NCBI GenBank assembly: GCA_963677625.2
Contig: CAXXSW010000004.1
Coordinates: 1-64,000 of the forward strand
Reading direction: 5' to 3'
Length of the DNA stretch: 64,000 bases
DNA from: UBA1351 sp963677625
GTDB lineage: Bacteria > Bacillota > Clostridia > Lachnospirales > Vallitaleaceae
Part shown: piece after piece, positions 54,033 to 63,337 of the stretch
How the letters are laid out: every line of letters starts with the position of its first letter
Position numbering within the stretch: the first letter of the stretch is position 1
Program-made: the position numbers and the translations under genes
The notes under the pieces: generated by a model
Database searches by the model: none
Seen by the model: the letters and a program-made list of their open reading frames with translations, nothing else
Told to the model about the DNA's origin: nothing

Positions 54033-54169
54033 GTTAGGTGGTTTATGAATCCATGATAGATTTATAATTATAAATAATATGTACTTAAAAAGATTACAAT
54101 CGTTTTCTAAATAGCTGAATCAGAAAGATCAGGCGTTCAATTATATATATTGAACCGAAAGGAATTAAG

Positions 54170-55264
54170 ATGAAATTAGGAATTGTCGGATTACCAAACG
54201 TTGGAAAAAGTACCCTCTTTAATTCATTAACAAAAGCAGGCGCCGAATCAGCCAACTACCCATTTTGTACTATTGATCCAAATGTAGGTATTGTATACGT
54301 ACCTGATCAACGACTCGATGAATTGACCCAATTATACAAATCAAAGAAAACCATTCCAGCAGTTATCGAATTTGTAGATATTGCGGGTCTTGTAAAAGGA
54401 GCTTCCAAAGGTGAAGGTCTTGGTAATAAGTTTCTTTCCAACATAAGAGAAGTCGATGCAATTGTCCATGTTGTCCGTTGTTTTGATGACCCAAATGTCG
54501 TCCATGTAGATGGTGAAATCGGTCCTCTTCGAGATATTGAAACTATAAATCTTGAACTTATTTTTTCTGACTTGGAAATCTTAGACCGTCGTTATGCTAA
54601 AACAGTCAAAGCAGCCAAAATGGACAAGACTCTACAAGGCGAACTATCACTAATCGAAAAAATCAAGAAAACCCTTGAAGATGGAAAATCTGCAAGAACT
54701 ATAGAGTTTACAGAAGAAGAAGCTGAACTTGTGGCTAGCTTCAATCTTCTAACTACTAAACCAATCATATACGCCTCTAATGTTGAAGAAGATGACTTAG
54801 CTGATGATGGCGCTTCTAATGAAAATGTTCAGGTCGTCCGCGATTTTGCTAAAGAAGAGGGTTCTGAAGCCTTTGTTATCTGTGCTAAAATCGAAGAAGA
54901 ACTATCTGCTTTAGAAGATGATGAGAAACAGGAATTTCTTGAAGATCTTGGTGTTACGGAGTCAGGCTTAGATAAACTTATCGCTGCCTCCTACTCCCTC
55001 CTTGGCCTTATTTCATATTTGACTGCAGGCGAAAAGGAAACCAGAGCCTGGACCATCACCCAAGGTACGAAGGCACCTGGAGCTGCAGGTAAAATTCACT
55101 CCGACTTCGAACGCGGCTTTATCCGTGCTGAAATTGTTGCCTATGACGACCTTATGACTTGCGGTTCTTACACTGCTGCCAAAGAAAAAGGCCTTGTCCG
55201 TGTAGAAGGTAAAGAGTATATAGTCAAAGACGGCGATGTTATTCTTTTTAGATTTAACGTCTAG
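54170..55264 (+). CDS. ychF: Redox-responsive ATPase YchF (OLA1/Obg family)
   Basis: A 364-residue Obg-family protein. P-loop GLPNVGKSTLFNSLT, switch DIAGLVKGASKGEGLGNKFLSNIREVDAIVHVVRCF, and a non-canonical G4 (YASNVEEDD in place of NKxD), which lets this family bind ATP. A coiled arm and C-terminal TGS-like domain (FERGFIRAEIVAYDDLMTCGS) follow. AAAGGAATTAAG precedes the ATG. It is the only clear plus-strand gene in the window. Confidence 0.97.
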   Translation: MKLGIVGLPNVGKSTLFNSLTKAGAESANYPFCTIDPNVGIVYVPDQRLDELTQLYKSKKTIPAVIEFVDIAGLVKGASKGEGLGNKFLSNIREVDAIVHVVRCFDDPNVVHVDGEIGPLRDIETINLELIFSDLEILDRRYAKTVKAAKMDKTLQGELSLIEKIKKTLEDGKSARTIEFTEEEAELVASFNLLTTKPIIYASNVEEDDLADDGASNENVQVVRDFAKEEGSEAFVICAKIEEELSALEDDEKQEFLEDLGVTESGLDKLIAASYSLLGLISYLTAGEKETRAWTITQGTKAPGAAGKIHSDFERGFIRAEIVAYDDLMTCGSYTAAKEKGLVRVEGKEYIVKDGDVILFRFNV

Positions 55265-55297
55265 CTGGACACTATTATCAAAGAATTAAACCTAAAA

Positions 55298-55338
55298 CAA
55301 AAAAGCACTGCATCTCTGATTGATGGCAGTGCTTTTTT
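55298..55338. terminator. Bidirectional terminator between ychF and the GNAT gene
   Basis: AAAAGCACTGC-14-GCAGTGCTTTT, an 11-bp stem with T runs in both directions. It serves the converging ychF and GNAT genes. Confidence 0.9.
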
Positions 55339-55344
55339 ATTGAA

Positions 55345-55788
55345 TTACAAATCTTGTTTTAAGTATACAAGATCAAAGAGTTGAACCCCATTCTCATATA
55401 TAGGATGATCATAATTGTCTAATATAAAATTCTTTCGGCGATGAGATATAACAAAACCACAGCTTTCATAAAAAGGAATAGTTAAGGGACTATCTCCGGT
55501 TCCAACAATCATGGTCTGACCACGGTCCCTATAATAATCAAGTATATATGCTACTAACTGACGTCCATACCCTTGTCTCTGGTACTTCTCCTCAGTAGCT
55601 AAATTCTTCAGTTCAAAAACCCCTTCTCCCTCATCCGTAACAACGCAAATACTCTTCAAGTCACCATCATAAAGGGCGAACATATCTCCCCTATCCAGGT
55701 ATCTATCAATCATATTTTCTTGTTCGTCTGCTAAAAGAAGCAGTTCCATAAAATCTCTCTTCTTATCTATAATCCGTTTAATCTCCAT
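55345..55788 (-). CDS. GNAT family N-acetyltransferase
   Basis: A 147-residue single GNAT domain. The acetyl-CoA loop is seen in LKNLATEEKYQRQGYGRQLVAYILDYY (Q/RxxGxG/A as RQGYGRQL), followed by GTGDSPLTIPFYESCGFVISHRRKNF. The substrate is unknown. GGGAGTCAATAG precedes the ATG. Confidence 0.88.
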   Translation of the reverse strand: MEIKRIIDKKRDFMELLLLADEQENMIDRYLDRGDMFALYDGDLKSICVVTDEGEGVFELKNLATEEKYQRQGYGRQLVAYILDYYRDRGQTMIVGTGDSPLTIPFYESCGFVISHRRKNFILDNYDHPIYENGVQLFDLVYLKQDL

Positions 55789-55904
55789 CTATTGACTCCC
55801 AAAAGGTCCAAACCGCTAATCTTTATATCTTATCTCAGATTCCACATTCGTTTCAATCACGTATTTTCCTACATCATATCTATCTGCTAGACTGTATCTT
55901 CCTG

Positions 55905-56456
55905 CTATTTATAGAAGATCACAATGCCCAGTCTCGCTGCTATCTTACCAGAATTATGATATGCATGGTCCTGATCTCCAAAAAAACGAGTAGCATCCCC
56001 TTCATTAAGCGTAATCTCCTCATCCTTTATTCGCAGGCTAATTTCACCTGTATTGACCACAATCACCTCTACTGTACCTTCTGCATGAGGTTCGGCATCA
56101 ATATAGGACCCAGGTTCCATGTCCACCTTGTACACTTCATAGGGTCTTCCATCTTCATATGTAAAATAGGGATAAATCCTACTTTTCCCATTATCATCAG
56201 AGATATAGGCTACTTGAGATTTTCGAATAATCTCATGCTCTTCCTGTTTCTCCTTGACCAATTCAGTTAAACCCACATGCAAACCGTTAGCAATTTTCCA
56301 TACAGTAGCAAGAGTTGGGTTAGATTCACCTCTCTCAATTTGCCCAAGCATAGACTTGGATACACCAGTAAGCTTAGCAACTTTATCAAGACTTAAGGTT
56401 CGTTCTTCCCGAATTGTTTTTAGGTTGGATGCCAAAATATACTGTAAATCTTCCAT
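55905..56456 (-). CDS. XRE-family regulator with cupin sensor domain
   Basis: A 183-residue protein with an N-terminal helix-turn-helix (LSLDKVAKLTGVSKSMLGQIERGESNPTLATVWKIANGL, about 18-56) and a C-terminal cupin barrel (about 100-180, MEPGSYIDAEPHAEGTVEVIVVNTGEISLRI, DQDHAYHNSGK). This type often senses a small metabolite. It overlaps the stop of the YbjQ gene by one base. The target genes are unknown. Confidence 0.9.
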   Translation of the reverse strand: MEDLQYILASNLKTIREERTLSLDKVAKLTGVSKSMLGQIERGESNPTLATVWKIANGLHVGLTELVKEKQEEHEIIRKSQVAYISDDNGKSRIYPYFTYEDGRPYEVYKVDMEPGSYIDAEPHAEGTVEVIVVNTGEISLRIKDEEITLNEGDATRFFGDQDHAYHNSGKIAARLGIVIFYK

Positions 56457-56767
56457 TACAGGAACTTCACCGCAGTTCCATAAGCGATTACTTCAGCTGC
56501 ACCCTGCATAATTGCACTAGATGCATAACGGATATTAACGATACCATCTGCTCCAAGGCTATTAGCTTCTTCTACCATACGTTTTGTAGCCAAAGCTCTT
56601 GCTTCATTCATCATCTCATTATAGGCTGAAAGCTCACCACCAACTATAGTTTTCAATCCACTAAGAAGATCTTTACCCATATGCTTAGATTGAATCGTTG
56701 ATCCCTTCACAATACTTAATGTTTCGAGTTCCTTACCAGAAATATAATCTGTATTTACTAAAATCAT
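56456..56767 (-). CDS. YbjQ/UPF0145 family protein
   Basis: A 103-residue protein of the YbjQ family: LVNTDYISGKELETLSIVKGSTIQSKHMGKDL, ARALATKRMVEEANSLGADGIVNIRYASS, AAEVIAYGTAVKF. These form pentameric rings in known structures; the function is not settled. It follows ytfJ by 18 bases. Confidence 0.9.
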   Translation of the reverse strand: MILVNTDYISGKELETLSIVKGSTIQSKHMGKDLLSGLKTIVGGELSAYNEMMNEARALATKRMVEEANSLGADGIVNIRYASSAIMQGAAEVIAYGTAVKFL

Positions 56768-56785
56768 AACATACCTCCACTTTCA

Positions 56786-57154
56786 TTAAGCTTCATCTTT
56801 AGATGGTAATTTATTATCAGGGGCAAAACGCTCCATAATATCTGGAACCAAATCAATAATCTTAGTTAAGCTATCTTGGTTCTTAATATTAACTAAACGA
56901 GCATGACCATTAGTGATAACCAAAATAGCACTAGGGCTAATCTTGGCACCTAGACCACCAGCTCCAATTGCCTTTGGATCATTTTCCTTCTTACCTTCTG
57001 ACGCACCAGCTCCGAGACCAAAACTGACATCCACCAAAGGTATGATTGTTGTATCATCAATATGTACTGGTTCACCTACAACTGTTTTGGAATTCACAAA
57101 ATTCTCCATACCTGCCATAAGGGAATCCACATGTTTCTTAAAGTTTGAGTCCAT
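56786..57154 (-). CDS. ytfJ: GerW/YtfJ family spore protein
   Basis: A 122-residue protein with the family core TVVGEPVHIDDTTIIPLVDVSFGLGAGASE and GAGGLGAKISPSAILVITNG. In Bacillus YtfJ (GerW) is a spore protein needed for germination by some nutrients. AGGAGGATATA precedes the ATG. It is 9 bases after a DUF2953 gene, the same pair as ytfI-ytfJ in Bacillus. Confidence 0.93.
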   Translation of the reverse strand: MDSNFKKHVDSLMAGMENFVNSKTVVGEPVHIDDTTIIPLVDVSFGLGAGASEGKKENDPKAIGAGGLGAKISPSAILVITNGHARLVNIKNQDSLTKIIDLVPDIMERFAPDNKLPSKDEA

Positions 57155-57163
57155 TATATCCTC

Positions 57164-58177
57164 CTATCCTTTTGCAAGCTTATAGAGTTCTCTCACTCTC
57201 TTGCTCAGTATTACTCTAATTATATAATAAAGGGGCTGATAAAGGAAGAGCCTTCCCTTCACTTTAAAACTTCCACAAATAACTTGGTCTGTGAAATTTG
57301 GTACTACATGGATATGTCTTCTGGTTTTAGCATAAAGTATAGCTGTAATTCCAGCAATATAGCCTGTTAAAGCAGGATCTTCAAGTCCTACTTCCATGTT
57401 TAACCACAGTTCCTTTGGTAAAATCCATTTTAACGTCTTCACTATATACTTAGTAACAAAGCGAAGTACTCCTTCATTCTCCGGTTCATTGAGAAAGGCC
57501 CATACTCTCTTTAACTTTATAAGTCCTGGATTTGCTTCCTTCTTTTTCTTTTCTTTCTTTTCTTTCTTTTCTTTCTTTTCTTTCTTTTTTTCTACCTTCT
57601 TTTTATCTTCTTTCTTATCCTTTGTTACCTCTATATCTTCAGCTAAACTTTCCTCTTGACTCTCTTCCAGCTCAATTTCTCTAGCCATAGAGGGTTCAAT
57701 ATTAACCTTGACTTCTTTACTTTCATTTGTCGATTTATATTCTGCAGGTTTTTCTAAGACCTTATCTGATTCCTTTATCTCTTCTTGAACAGATTTCTTG
57801 GCTATTGGTCCTTTATCAATAATTGCTTCGTGTTTCCCTTTTACTTTTCTTCTTTCTTTTTCAACTTTTTCTCTTTCTTTACGAGCCTTCTTTTCTTCCT
57901 TTACACTTTTTTTTCTGGAGTCGTAGACCTTGATAAACCAGATTCTTACAAGGGTAACATCTTCTTTTTCACCTTTTTCATAATATCCGTTAATAAAATA
58001 CAAAAGCCAAGAAAAACGAACCTTGACCATGACACTTTCATCAAAGCTACCTTCTGCCTTATACCTAAAGGGCACAAAGAGGAGCAAAAGAATTATAAGC
58101 AAAATCAAGCCTAATATAAAACCAATAATTTTAAGGATCCACAGTAAGACAAGCCCTATGAACTTAAGTACCTTCAA
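57164..58177 (-). CDS. YtfI-like DUF2953 protein
   Basis: A 337-residue protein: N-terminal hydrophobic anchor (KFIGLVLLWILKIIGFILGLILLIILLLLFVPF), a beta segment (VKVRFSWLLYFINGYYE), then about 110 residues of Lys/Glu-rich low complexity, then the DUF2953 part (WILPKELWLNMEVGLEDPALTGYIAGITAILYAKTRRHIHVVPNF). The start is TTG with GGGGGAAGAGAGG before it. Paired with ytfJ, a spore role is likely. The Lys/Glu region contains a nine-base tandem repeat. Confidence 0.85.
   Translation of the reverse strand: MKVLKFIGLVLLWILKIIGFILGLILLIILLLLFVPFRYKAEGSFDESVMVKVRFSWLLYFINGYYEKGEKEDVTLVRIWFIKVYDSRKKSVKEEKKARKEREKVEKERRKVKGKHEAIIDKGPIAKKSVQEEIKESDKVLEKPAEYKSTNESKEVKVNIEPSMAREIELEESQEESLAEDIEVTKDKKEDKKKVEKKKEKKEKKEKKEKKKKEANPGLIKLKRVWAFLNEPENEGVLRFVTKYIVKTLKWILPKELWLNMEVGLEDPALTGYIAGITAILYAKTRRHIHVVPNFTDQVICGSFKVKGRLFLYQPLYYIIRVILSKRVRELYKLAKG
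57551..57586. repeat. Nine-base tandem repeat inside the DUF2953 gene
   Basis: Four perfect copies of TTCTTTCTT, with imperfect copies on both sides, coding for repeated Lys-Lys-Glu. Unit length is a multiple of three, so copy-number change would lengthen or shorten the linker without breaking the frame. Confidence 0.85.
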
Positions 58178-58215
58178 CCTCTCTTCCCCCTTTCAATATT
58201 TAAACAATGAGCTTA

Positions 58216-58899
58216 TTATATGGAATGTTTCCTAAGATAAACTTTTGCCAGAGCCAGCACTAATCCTATACTGATAATAAAAAGACCAATAATCAGCATC
58301 GTCGTTTGAAAGAAAAATATTTCAGGTACCATATTAATGAGAATATCCGTTTTAGGATTCAGTAACCATAGATCATTATTAAAAAACAGCTCATGAAAAA
58401 GAGTAAAATATTTATTAAAATCAGAAGCAAATAAGCCTCCTAGTATGCCAATGACGATAAAGGCGACAATAAAAAACACACCTAAATGCCTAAGCCAGCT
58501 TTTTAACCATTCTTTTTTCCACATATACATGGCAAAAATCGAAATGATAAGTATAACAAAACTTAAGTCACGTATGAATTTTCCTCCTAAAAAGAGGTCT
58601 TTCACATCAACCATATGAAGCTTTTCTCTTCGCCCGAATACTTCTTCTATCCTACCATTAATAGTCGCTTCCATATCTAAAGAATCTCGTTTATCAATAA
58701 GATAGTCCATCATCTTATCAGTTACAACCATTAATTCATCTATATTCATACCTGTAGTTTTAGTAATTTCATGATTAACATAATGCCATCTAAAGTAAGT
58801 GTCATTATAAACAACTGCCTGCAAAGACGTAAATAGCAAGAGGATGAACAACATGACATAAAGGGCTATAAACCCAGTATATTTAAACAGGTTCGTCAT
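58216..58899 (-). CDS. DUF1461 / TIGR01906 integral membrane protein
   Basis: A 227-residue protein from ATG 58899 (GGAGAGAATTTTT upstream). N-terminal membrane helix, an outer loop with the family pattern (TGMNIDELMVVTDKMMDYLIDKRDSLD, FGRREKLHMVDVKDLF), and three further helices. The function of the family is unknown; members are common in Firmicutes. Confidence 0.85.
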   Translation of the reverse strand: MTNLFKYTGFIALYVMLFILLLFTSLQAVVYNDTYFRWHYVNHEITKTTGMNIDELMVVTDKMMDYLIDKRDSLDMEATINGRIEEVFGRREKLHMVDVKDLFLGGKFIRDLSFVILIISIFAMYMWKKEWLKSWLRHLGVFFIVAFIVIGILGGLFASDFNKYFTLFHELFFNNDLWLLNPKTDILINMVPEIFFFQTTMLIIGLFIISIGLVLALAKVYLRKHSI

Positions 58900-59236
58900 A
58901 AAAATTCTCTCCATTCATTAAAAGTTCAATAATAACTGTCTTGGAAAAGTCAACCGAATATCGAATGCATAAATTAAAGAAATATGTAACAAAGTCCATA
59001 AACTCCTTATAACTTTTCACTGCACCAATAATCAAGTAACCATCAGAGATCTCTGACAGCCGATAATATTCATCCAAACTTATAAATTGGAACAGGTTAG
59101 CCCCTTCCTTACGCATAATAATCGGATGTATATCACTGGGCAGTTTTGTCTTGCCTTTCTCTAATTGATAGCGAATACGTTTCCTTTTAAAATATTTGAT
59201 TGTAGGACTGTAGTATAGATGTTTAACACTCTCCAT
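58883..59236 (-). CDS. Unknown small protein (117 residues)
   Basis: I do not recognise this protein. It is soluble by appearance, with a basic N-terminal third (YFKRKRIRYQLEKGKTK) and a hydrophobic middle (GYLIIGAVKSYKEFMDFVTYFFNLCIRYSVDF). GGAGGCTTT precedes the ATG. Its end overlaps the start of the DUF1461 gene, and it starts 32 bases after the His-rich protein gene, so it is part of the same transcript. Confidence 0.75.
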   Translation of the reverse strand: MESVKHLYYSPTIKYFKRKRIRYQLEKGKTKLPSDIHPIIMRKEGANLFQFISLDEYYRLSEISDGYLIIGAVKSYKEFMDFVTYFFNLCIRYSVDFSKTVIIELLMNGENFYDEPV

Positions 59237-59268
59237 AAAGCCTCCAAAACCTAGTCAATCTATAGGGA

Positions 59269-60768
59269 TCAATCCATAAATTGGTTAAGATAAGCATAAA
59301 TATTTTGCATACTCATAACCTTCTCACCTTTTACATTACAAGAAGTCAGCGAACCATATATATGATCATATATCTCCTGACCTGTCGTATGAACAATCTG
59401 GAAAATACTCATCATCAGACTCATTCGACCTCTTCTCATTGTACGGCCTTCATTTGAAAGAACCTCATCCATGTATCCAACCAATTCATTTTTTATAAGA
59501 GCCAACTCATTAAATCCCGGTACAGCTTCATCCTTTTCATGTGGCCGTTCGATAAAATAACCTTCTTTAGTCAACTCAAAGGCATATCTAAGCTCTTCAA
59601 TATCAAAAAGACTATCAAGCCCTTCAAGTATAGGTTTACGCTCAAGCATACTGTCAATCAGGGAAGAAACTTTTATCAATGCATCTCCAAGGAGTTCATA
59701 GTTACTTTCAACGTTTTCAAATACTCCAGCAAGTACAGTTTCATCTTTCTCATTCTGCAAAAGTGGTCTGATACTTGTATAGACTTCTGATTTTTCACCA
59801 TCAAACTTCACCAAACATAAACCGATAACATGGTTAAGTAACTCTTGAACATCCAATGCCTTTTCTAACAAAACATTCTTGTCCTCTGTCAGATGGTACA
59901 TATGATGATATGCACTGTCTTTATCAGCTTTAGATCCATCCTTGTCCAATAGAACTCCTTTTACATTTTCAAGCTCTCTTGCAATCTCTCCTGCAATTTG
60001 TCCATAGCCTTCTACACACTTAGGATCGAAGGATTCTTTAATCATCTGAATATGGTTCTTCACATCAACGGTTGGTATCCCCTGAAGTTTAGTAAAGTAA
60101 GCATCAACAAAGCCAAAGAATTTATTCTTGGTCATACGCATAGGTAGCTCAGGATAAACAATCTTTAGATGTTCTCGAATTTCCGTTGAATTCTCTGTAG
60201 CCATCAAAACATCGGTTACCCGCTTTGCAAAGGATTCATCAGACTCCATAACCATCATATTTTCATCATTATACCTTGATTTATAATAAACATTCTCGAG
60301 CAACGTTATTTCATCACCATATGCTGTCAAGACCTGGACATGATTTTTAAGAATCTCTCTAAGCTCTAAAAGCTGATTGAGTTCCGGAAGAAGTTCACCT
60401 CTGGCCATACTCTCCAAATAATTCTCGAATATATCAGTTGCCTCTTCCAGACTTTCACAACTTATCCCTTCACAATCATGATGATGGTCATGATTGTGGC
60501 CATGGTCGTGGCCGTGATCGTAGCCATGGTCGTGGTTGTGGTCATGGTCATGATCACCTTCATATTGAATAAAATCATCAACATCTTCATCTATGCTACC
60601 ATGATATCGTTCCATATAACTATAATATTTAAGAGCTAATGAATACAATTGAAAGTCACCAATTTTACGGCCACATAAATTGATGGCCAAATCAATATCT
60701 TCTTTCTTTAATTGATTATTCATAAGCTTTTTCGATAGGGTTTTCATTTCATTATTAAACTGACTCAT
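59269..60768 (-). CDS. Unknown helical protein with an internal His-rich segment (499 residues)
   Basis: I do not recognise this family. The predicted protein is almost all helical, without signal peptide or membrane segment, so probably cytoplasmic. The odd feature is residues 72-98, an alternating His-Asp-Gly run with 13 His, followed by Cys99 and Cys104; this is the kind of segment that binds Zn, Ni or Co. ATGGAGGAATA precedes the start. It is flanked by two ABC-2 permeases upstream and the 117-residue protein downstream, in tight spacing, which suggests one operon. Function is unknown. Confidence 0.8.
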   Translation of the reverse strand: MSQFNNEMKTLSKKLMNNQLKKEDIDLAINLCGRKIGDFQLYSLALKYYSYMERYHGSIDEDVDDFIQYEGDHDHDHNHDHGYDHGHDHGHNHDHHHDCEGISCESLEEATDIFENYLESMARGELLPELNQLLELREILKNHVQVLTAYGDEITLLENVYYKSRYNDENMMVMESDESFAKRVTDVLMATENSTEIREHLKIVYPELPMRMTKNKFFGFVDAYFTKLQGIPTVDVKNHIQMIKESFDPKCVEGYGQIAGEIARELENVKGVLLDKDGSKADKDSAYHHMYHLTEDKNVLLEKALDVQELLNHVIGLCLVKFDGEKSEVYTSIRPLLQNEKDETVLAGVFENVESNYELLGDALIKVSSLIDSMLERKPILEGLDSLFDIEELRYAFELTKEGYFIERPHEKDEAVPGFNELALIKNELVGYMDEVLSNEGRTMRRGRMSLMMSIFQIVHTTGQEIYDHIYGSLTSCNVKGEKVMSMQNIYAYLNQFMD

Positions 60769-60783
60769 TATTCCTCCATAGTT

Positions 60784-61974
60784 CTAGGACATGCTCCTAT
60801 TTTTTTTGACTTTTCTTAAGATGTTGGAACACCATAATAACAATAACATATAAAACATTGTATATACAGTAAAATTTACAAGATAGTCTTGGTTAAAATA
60901 AACTTTTGACGAATAATAACCTGGCAAAAGATGGGCGATAAAACCAGCTATACCTTGCTCATCATCAAGAGGGAAAAAAGCTCCCGTCATAATTCCTCCT
61001 GCAAGAACAAGAGACGTTCCAAGAAGAAGATACATCTGGGCACTCGAAAAGATAATGACCAAAAAATACACAAAAGCAGCCATACCTATTACAAAAAGAA
61101 TGTTCATGGCCAACATGTGAAAAAGCCCTTTTCCATAATAAAGCGAAAGCCCTGTCACAGGTAGTGTCATCAAAAATCCAATCAAGCTCAAGCTCAGCCA
61201 TCCAGAAATCGTTTGTTCCATATCTCCATATACCAAGTCCAACTTATGAATTCTATCACTCTTTTGTCTATTAACCATCCACAAGCCTGAAAAAAGAAGA
61301 AAAAAGGCTACGAGAATATATAATATTCCCACAATCATTTTTTCCAGAAAAAGATTTTGATTATACCATTCCAGTTCCTGACTGCCATGTCCAACCATAT
61401 CAATAGATAAATAATATCCCTTTTTATCTGTCAAATCCAATGTTTTACCTCTATTATACACTTTATTATAAACCTTTCCAATGTAATTTCCATCGACCAG
61501 GTCTTTCATACCATCATTGTAATACTTGGCAGCTTTTAATAAACTAAGCTCAGCCAGAACGTCTTTGGATAAGATATCCATAAGCATCATGGTAAAGGAA
61601 TTATCCTTAAGATATGCCACTTCAAAGAGTCGATCCGGATCACCAGATTCTCCTTGTCTCCCTGCGCCCTCTAAAATAGTGATAACAGCTTCAACTTGGT
61701 GATTACGTAAAAGCTTATCAGCCTTTTCCTCCTGAACTTCAAGACCACTAATTAATTCATTGGAATCAAAGGCATGAATAACTTCATTAGAAAATCTAGA
61801 ATCATCTTTATCTACAATGGCAACTGGAAACTTAAACCCCTTATCAGCTTGGCCGTATAAGTTAGCAAGGAGGTAAACAGATATAGCCGCAACAAGAATG
61901 TAGATAAACTTAGTGGATCTTCTGGTAAACATAAGCTTTAAGTTGAGGGATGTAAGTTGATGTATCTTATTCAT
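60784..61974 (-). CDS. ABC-2 type transporter permease (second of a pair)
   Basis: A 396-residue protein from ATG 61974 (AGGAGGGGTGATT upstream). One N-terminal membrane helix, a large external domain (VDKDDSRFSNEVIHAFDSNELISGLEVQEEKADKLLRNHQVEAVITILEG, the ABC2_membrane_3 pattern), and five or six C-terminal helices. The start lies inside the end of the upstream permease. No ATPase partner is in the window. Confidence 0.85.
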   Translation of the reverse strand: MNKIHQLTSLNLKLMFTRRSTKFIYILVAAISVYLLANLYGQADKGFKFPVAIVDKDDSRFSNEVIHAFDSNELISGLEVQEEKADKLLRNHQVEAVITILEGAGRQGESGDPDRLFEVAYLKDNSFTMMLMDILSKDVLAELSLLKAAKYYNDGMKDLVDGNYIGKVYNKVYNRGKTLDLTDKKGYYLSIDMVGHGSQELEWYNQNLFLEKMIVGILYILVAFFLLFSGLWMVNRQKSDRIHKLDLVYGDMEQTISGWLSLSLIGFLMTLPVTGLSLYYGKGLFHMLAMNILFVIGMAAFVYFLVIIFSSAQMYLLLGTSLVLAGGIMTGAFFPLDDEQGIAGFIAHLLPGYYSSKVYFNQDYLVNFTVYTMFYMLLLLWCSNILRKVKKNRSMS

Positions 61975-63184
61975 AATCACCCCTCCTAAATCCTTTTTTA
62001 TATGCCTGTGTCACAAGAAAAAAGGATAAAATAATACTTATAATAAGACCACCTATAACTATACTTGTCCTTGAATCCTTTACACCAGCATTCAAAAAGA
62101 GAATTGTACGTATCATAAGAAAATTAGGTGTCCAGCTACCAATTGTCTTCAAACTGTCAGGCAAATAATGGATGGGTATAATGGAACCACCCAGAACAGA
62201 ACCAAAAAAAACAACCATGGTAGAAATTAAAGCCATATCACTAATCTCATTTACTATTAAAGCAATAACTCCAGTAATTCCCACCGAACCAAGAGACAGG
62301 ACTAAAACAAAAAAATAGCCTTTCAAACTAAGATTTCCATTTTCGGAAAAAATACCAAAGAGAATATACCAAAAGGAAACCACTATGGCCATGACCGACC
62401 AATCTGCTAAGAAACGGCTTATTATATATTCATATGCTTTTACTCTAGTTAATGTCAACCTCAAGAACACATTAGAATGACGTTCATAGATCCAAGCAGT
62501 TCCAAGATAAAGAGCCATCAAAAAAACAAACATGACCAACATGGCAACAAAATAGTAATCAAGACTAGAAGCAGAAGGTATCTCCACTATCTCATGAAAT
62601 TCATACAAATCATTACGATTAAGCATCATCATAATAAGTTCAATACTTAAGGCGTCATTATAAGCATGAAAACCCTCTTTAGACACTTGAGGTCTGAAAT
62701 TTTCATAAAAAGAACTTATACTTTTTTCTACACTGATTATATATTCTTCGTAGGCTAAAAATCCATTATAAAGAATGGTAGCCTTAATGGGATCATCATT
62801 ATGGATACTAATTTCCATAGGCCGCTTATCAAAACTTAAAAGGGCAGTAAAAAAGCCATCAGGAATAACAATCATACCATCCAGTTCACCACTCTTAAAA
62901 GCCTCTTTTATTTCAGATTCTTCTCCCTCTCGTAGCTGGAAAAATCGACTCAAATCTTTTTTAGACTCAAAATCATCAACCAACATCTGAGTATAAACCG
63001 TTTTATCTTCAAGAACAACACCAACTTGAAGAGGTTTAATAAAATTCACTTCTATATCATTCACTTTGAAATAGAAAAAGAGACAAAAAAAGATGGCTAT
63101 AGGCAAAAAGAAAAGCAGGCTGTTTCTCTTTATTTCCCGAACTTGTTCCAATACATTCTTACTTATCAACAACAAGACTCTCAT
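61967..63184 (-). CDS. ABC-2 type transporter permease (first of a pair)
   Basis: A 405-residue protein with the same layout: N-terminal helix (LLFFLPIAIFFCLFFYF), external domain (VGVVLEDKTVYTQMLVDDFESKKDLSRFFQLREGEESEIKEAFKSGELDGMIVIPDGF), then about six helices. With the next gene it would form a heterodimeric exporter. The substrate is unknown; a drug, lipid or peptide exporter are all possible. Confidence 0.85.
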   Translation of the reverse strand: MRVLLLISKNVLEQVREIKRNSLLFFLPIAIFFCLFFYFKVNDIEVNFIKPLQVGVVLEDKTVYTQMLVDDFESKKDLSRFFQLREGEESEIKEAFKSGELDGMIVIPDGFFTALLSFDKRPMEISIHNDDPIKATILYNGFLAYEEYIISVEKSISSFYENFRPQVSKEGFHAYNDALSIELIMMMLNRNDLYEFHEIVEIPSASSLDYYFVAMLVMFVFLMALYLGTAWIYERHSNVFLRLTLTRVKAYEYIISRFLADWSVMAIVVSFWYILFGIFSENGNLSLKGYFFVLVLSLGSVGITGVIALIVNEISDMALISTMVVFFGSVLGGSIIPIHYLPDSLKTIGSWTPNFLMIRTILFLNAGVKDSRTSIVIGGLIISIILSFFLVTQAYKKGFRRGDYE

Positions 63185-63287
63185 GCTTTCACCACCTATT
63201 TTTTAGCTTAAAATCATCTTTCTCTCAAACAGGAACATAAACGGCAACTGGCAATAGCGATTTACTCCTTCAGACAATTTCTTGGTA

Positions 63288-63324
63288 AATAAACAAGAAG
63301 CCCCAACCAAAGGCGAGGCTTCTC
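63288..63324 (-). terminator. Likely terminator after the right-edge gene
   Basis: On the minus strand GAAGCC and GGCTTC pair across a 14-base loop that itself holds a weak CCTTTGG-type pair, followed by TTGTTTATTT. It lies shortly after the stop at 63338. The T run is weak, so this is moderate. Confidence 0.55.
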
Positions 63325-63337
63325 GATAAAATCTACA

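Noticed and set aside
57551..57586. Short tandem repeat as a possible CRISPR-like array
   Set aside because: Unit is nine bases without spacers and lies inside a gene; no other repeat-spacer pattern was seen in the window.
57396..57659. Phe/Ser-rich plus-strand frame
   Set aside because: Antisense of the Lys/Glu-rich repeat in the DUF2953 gene.
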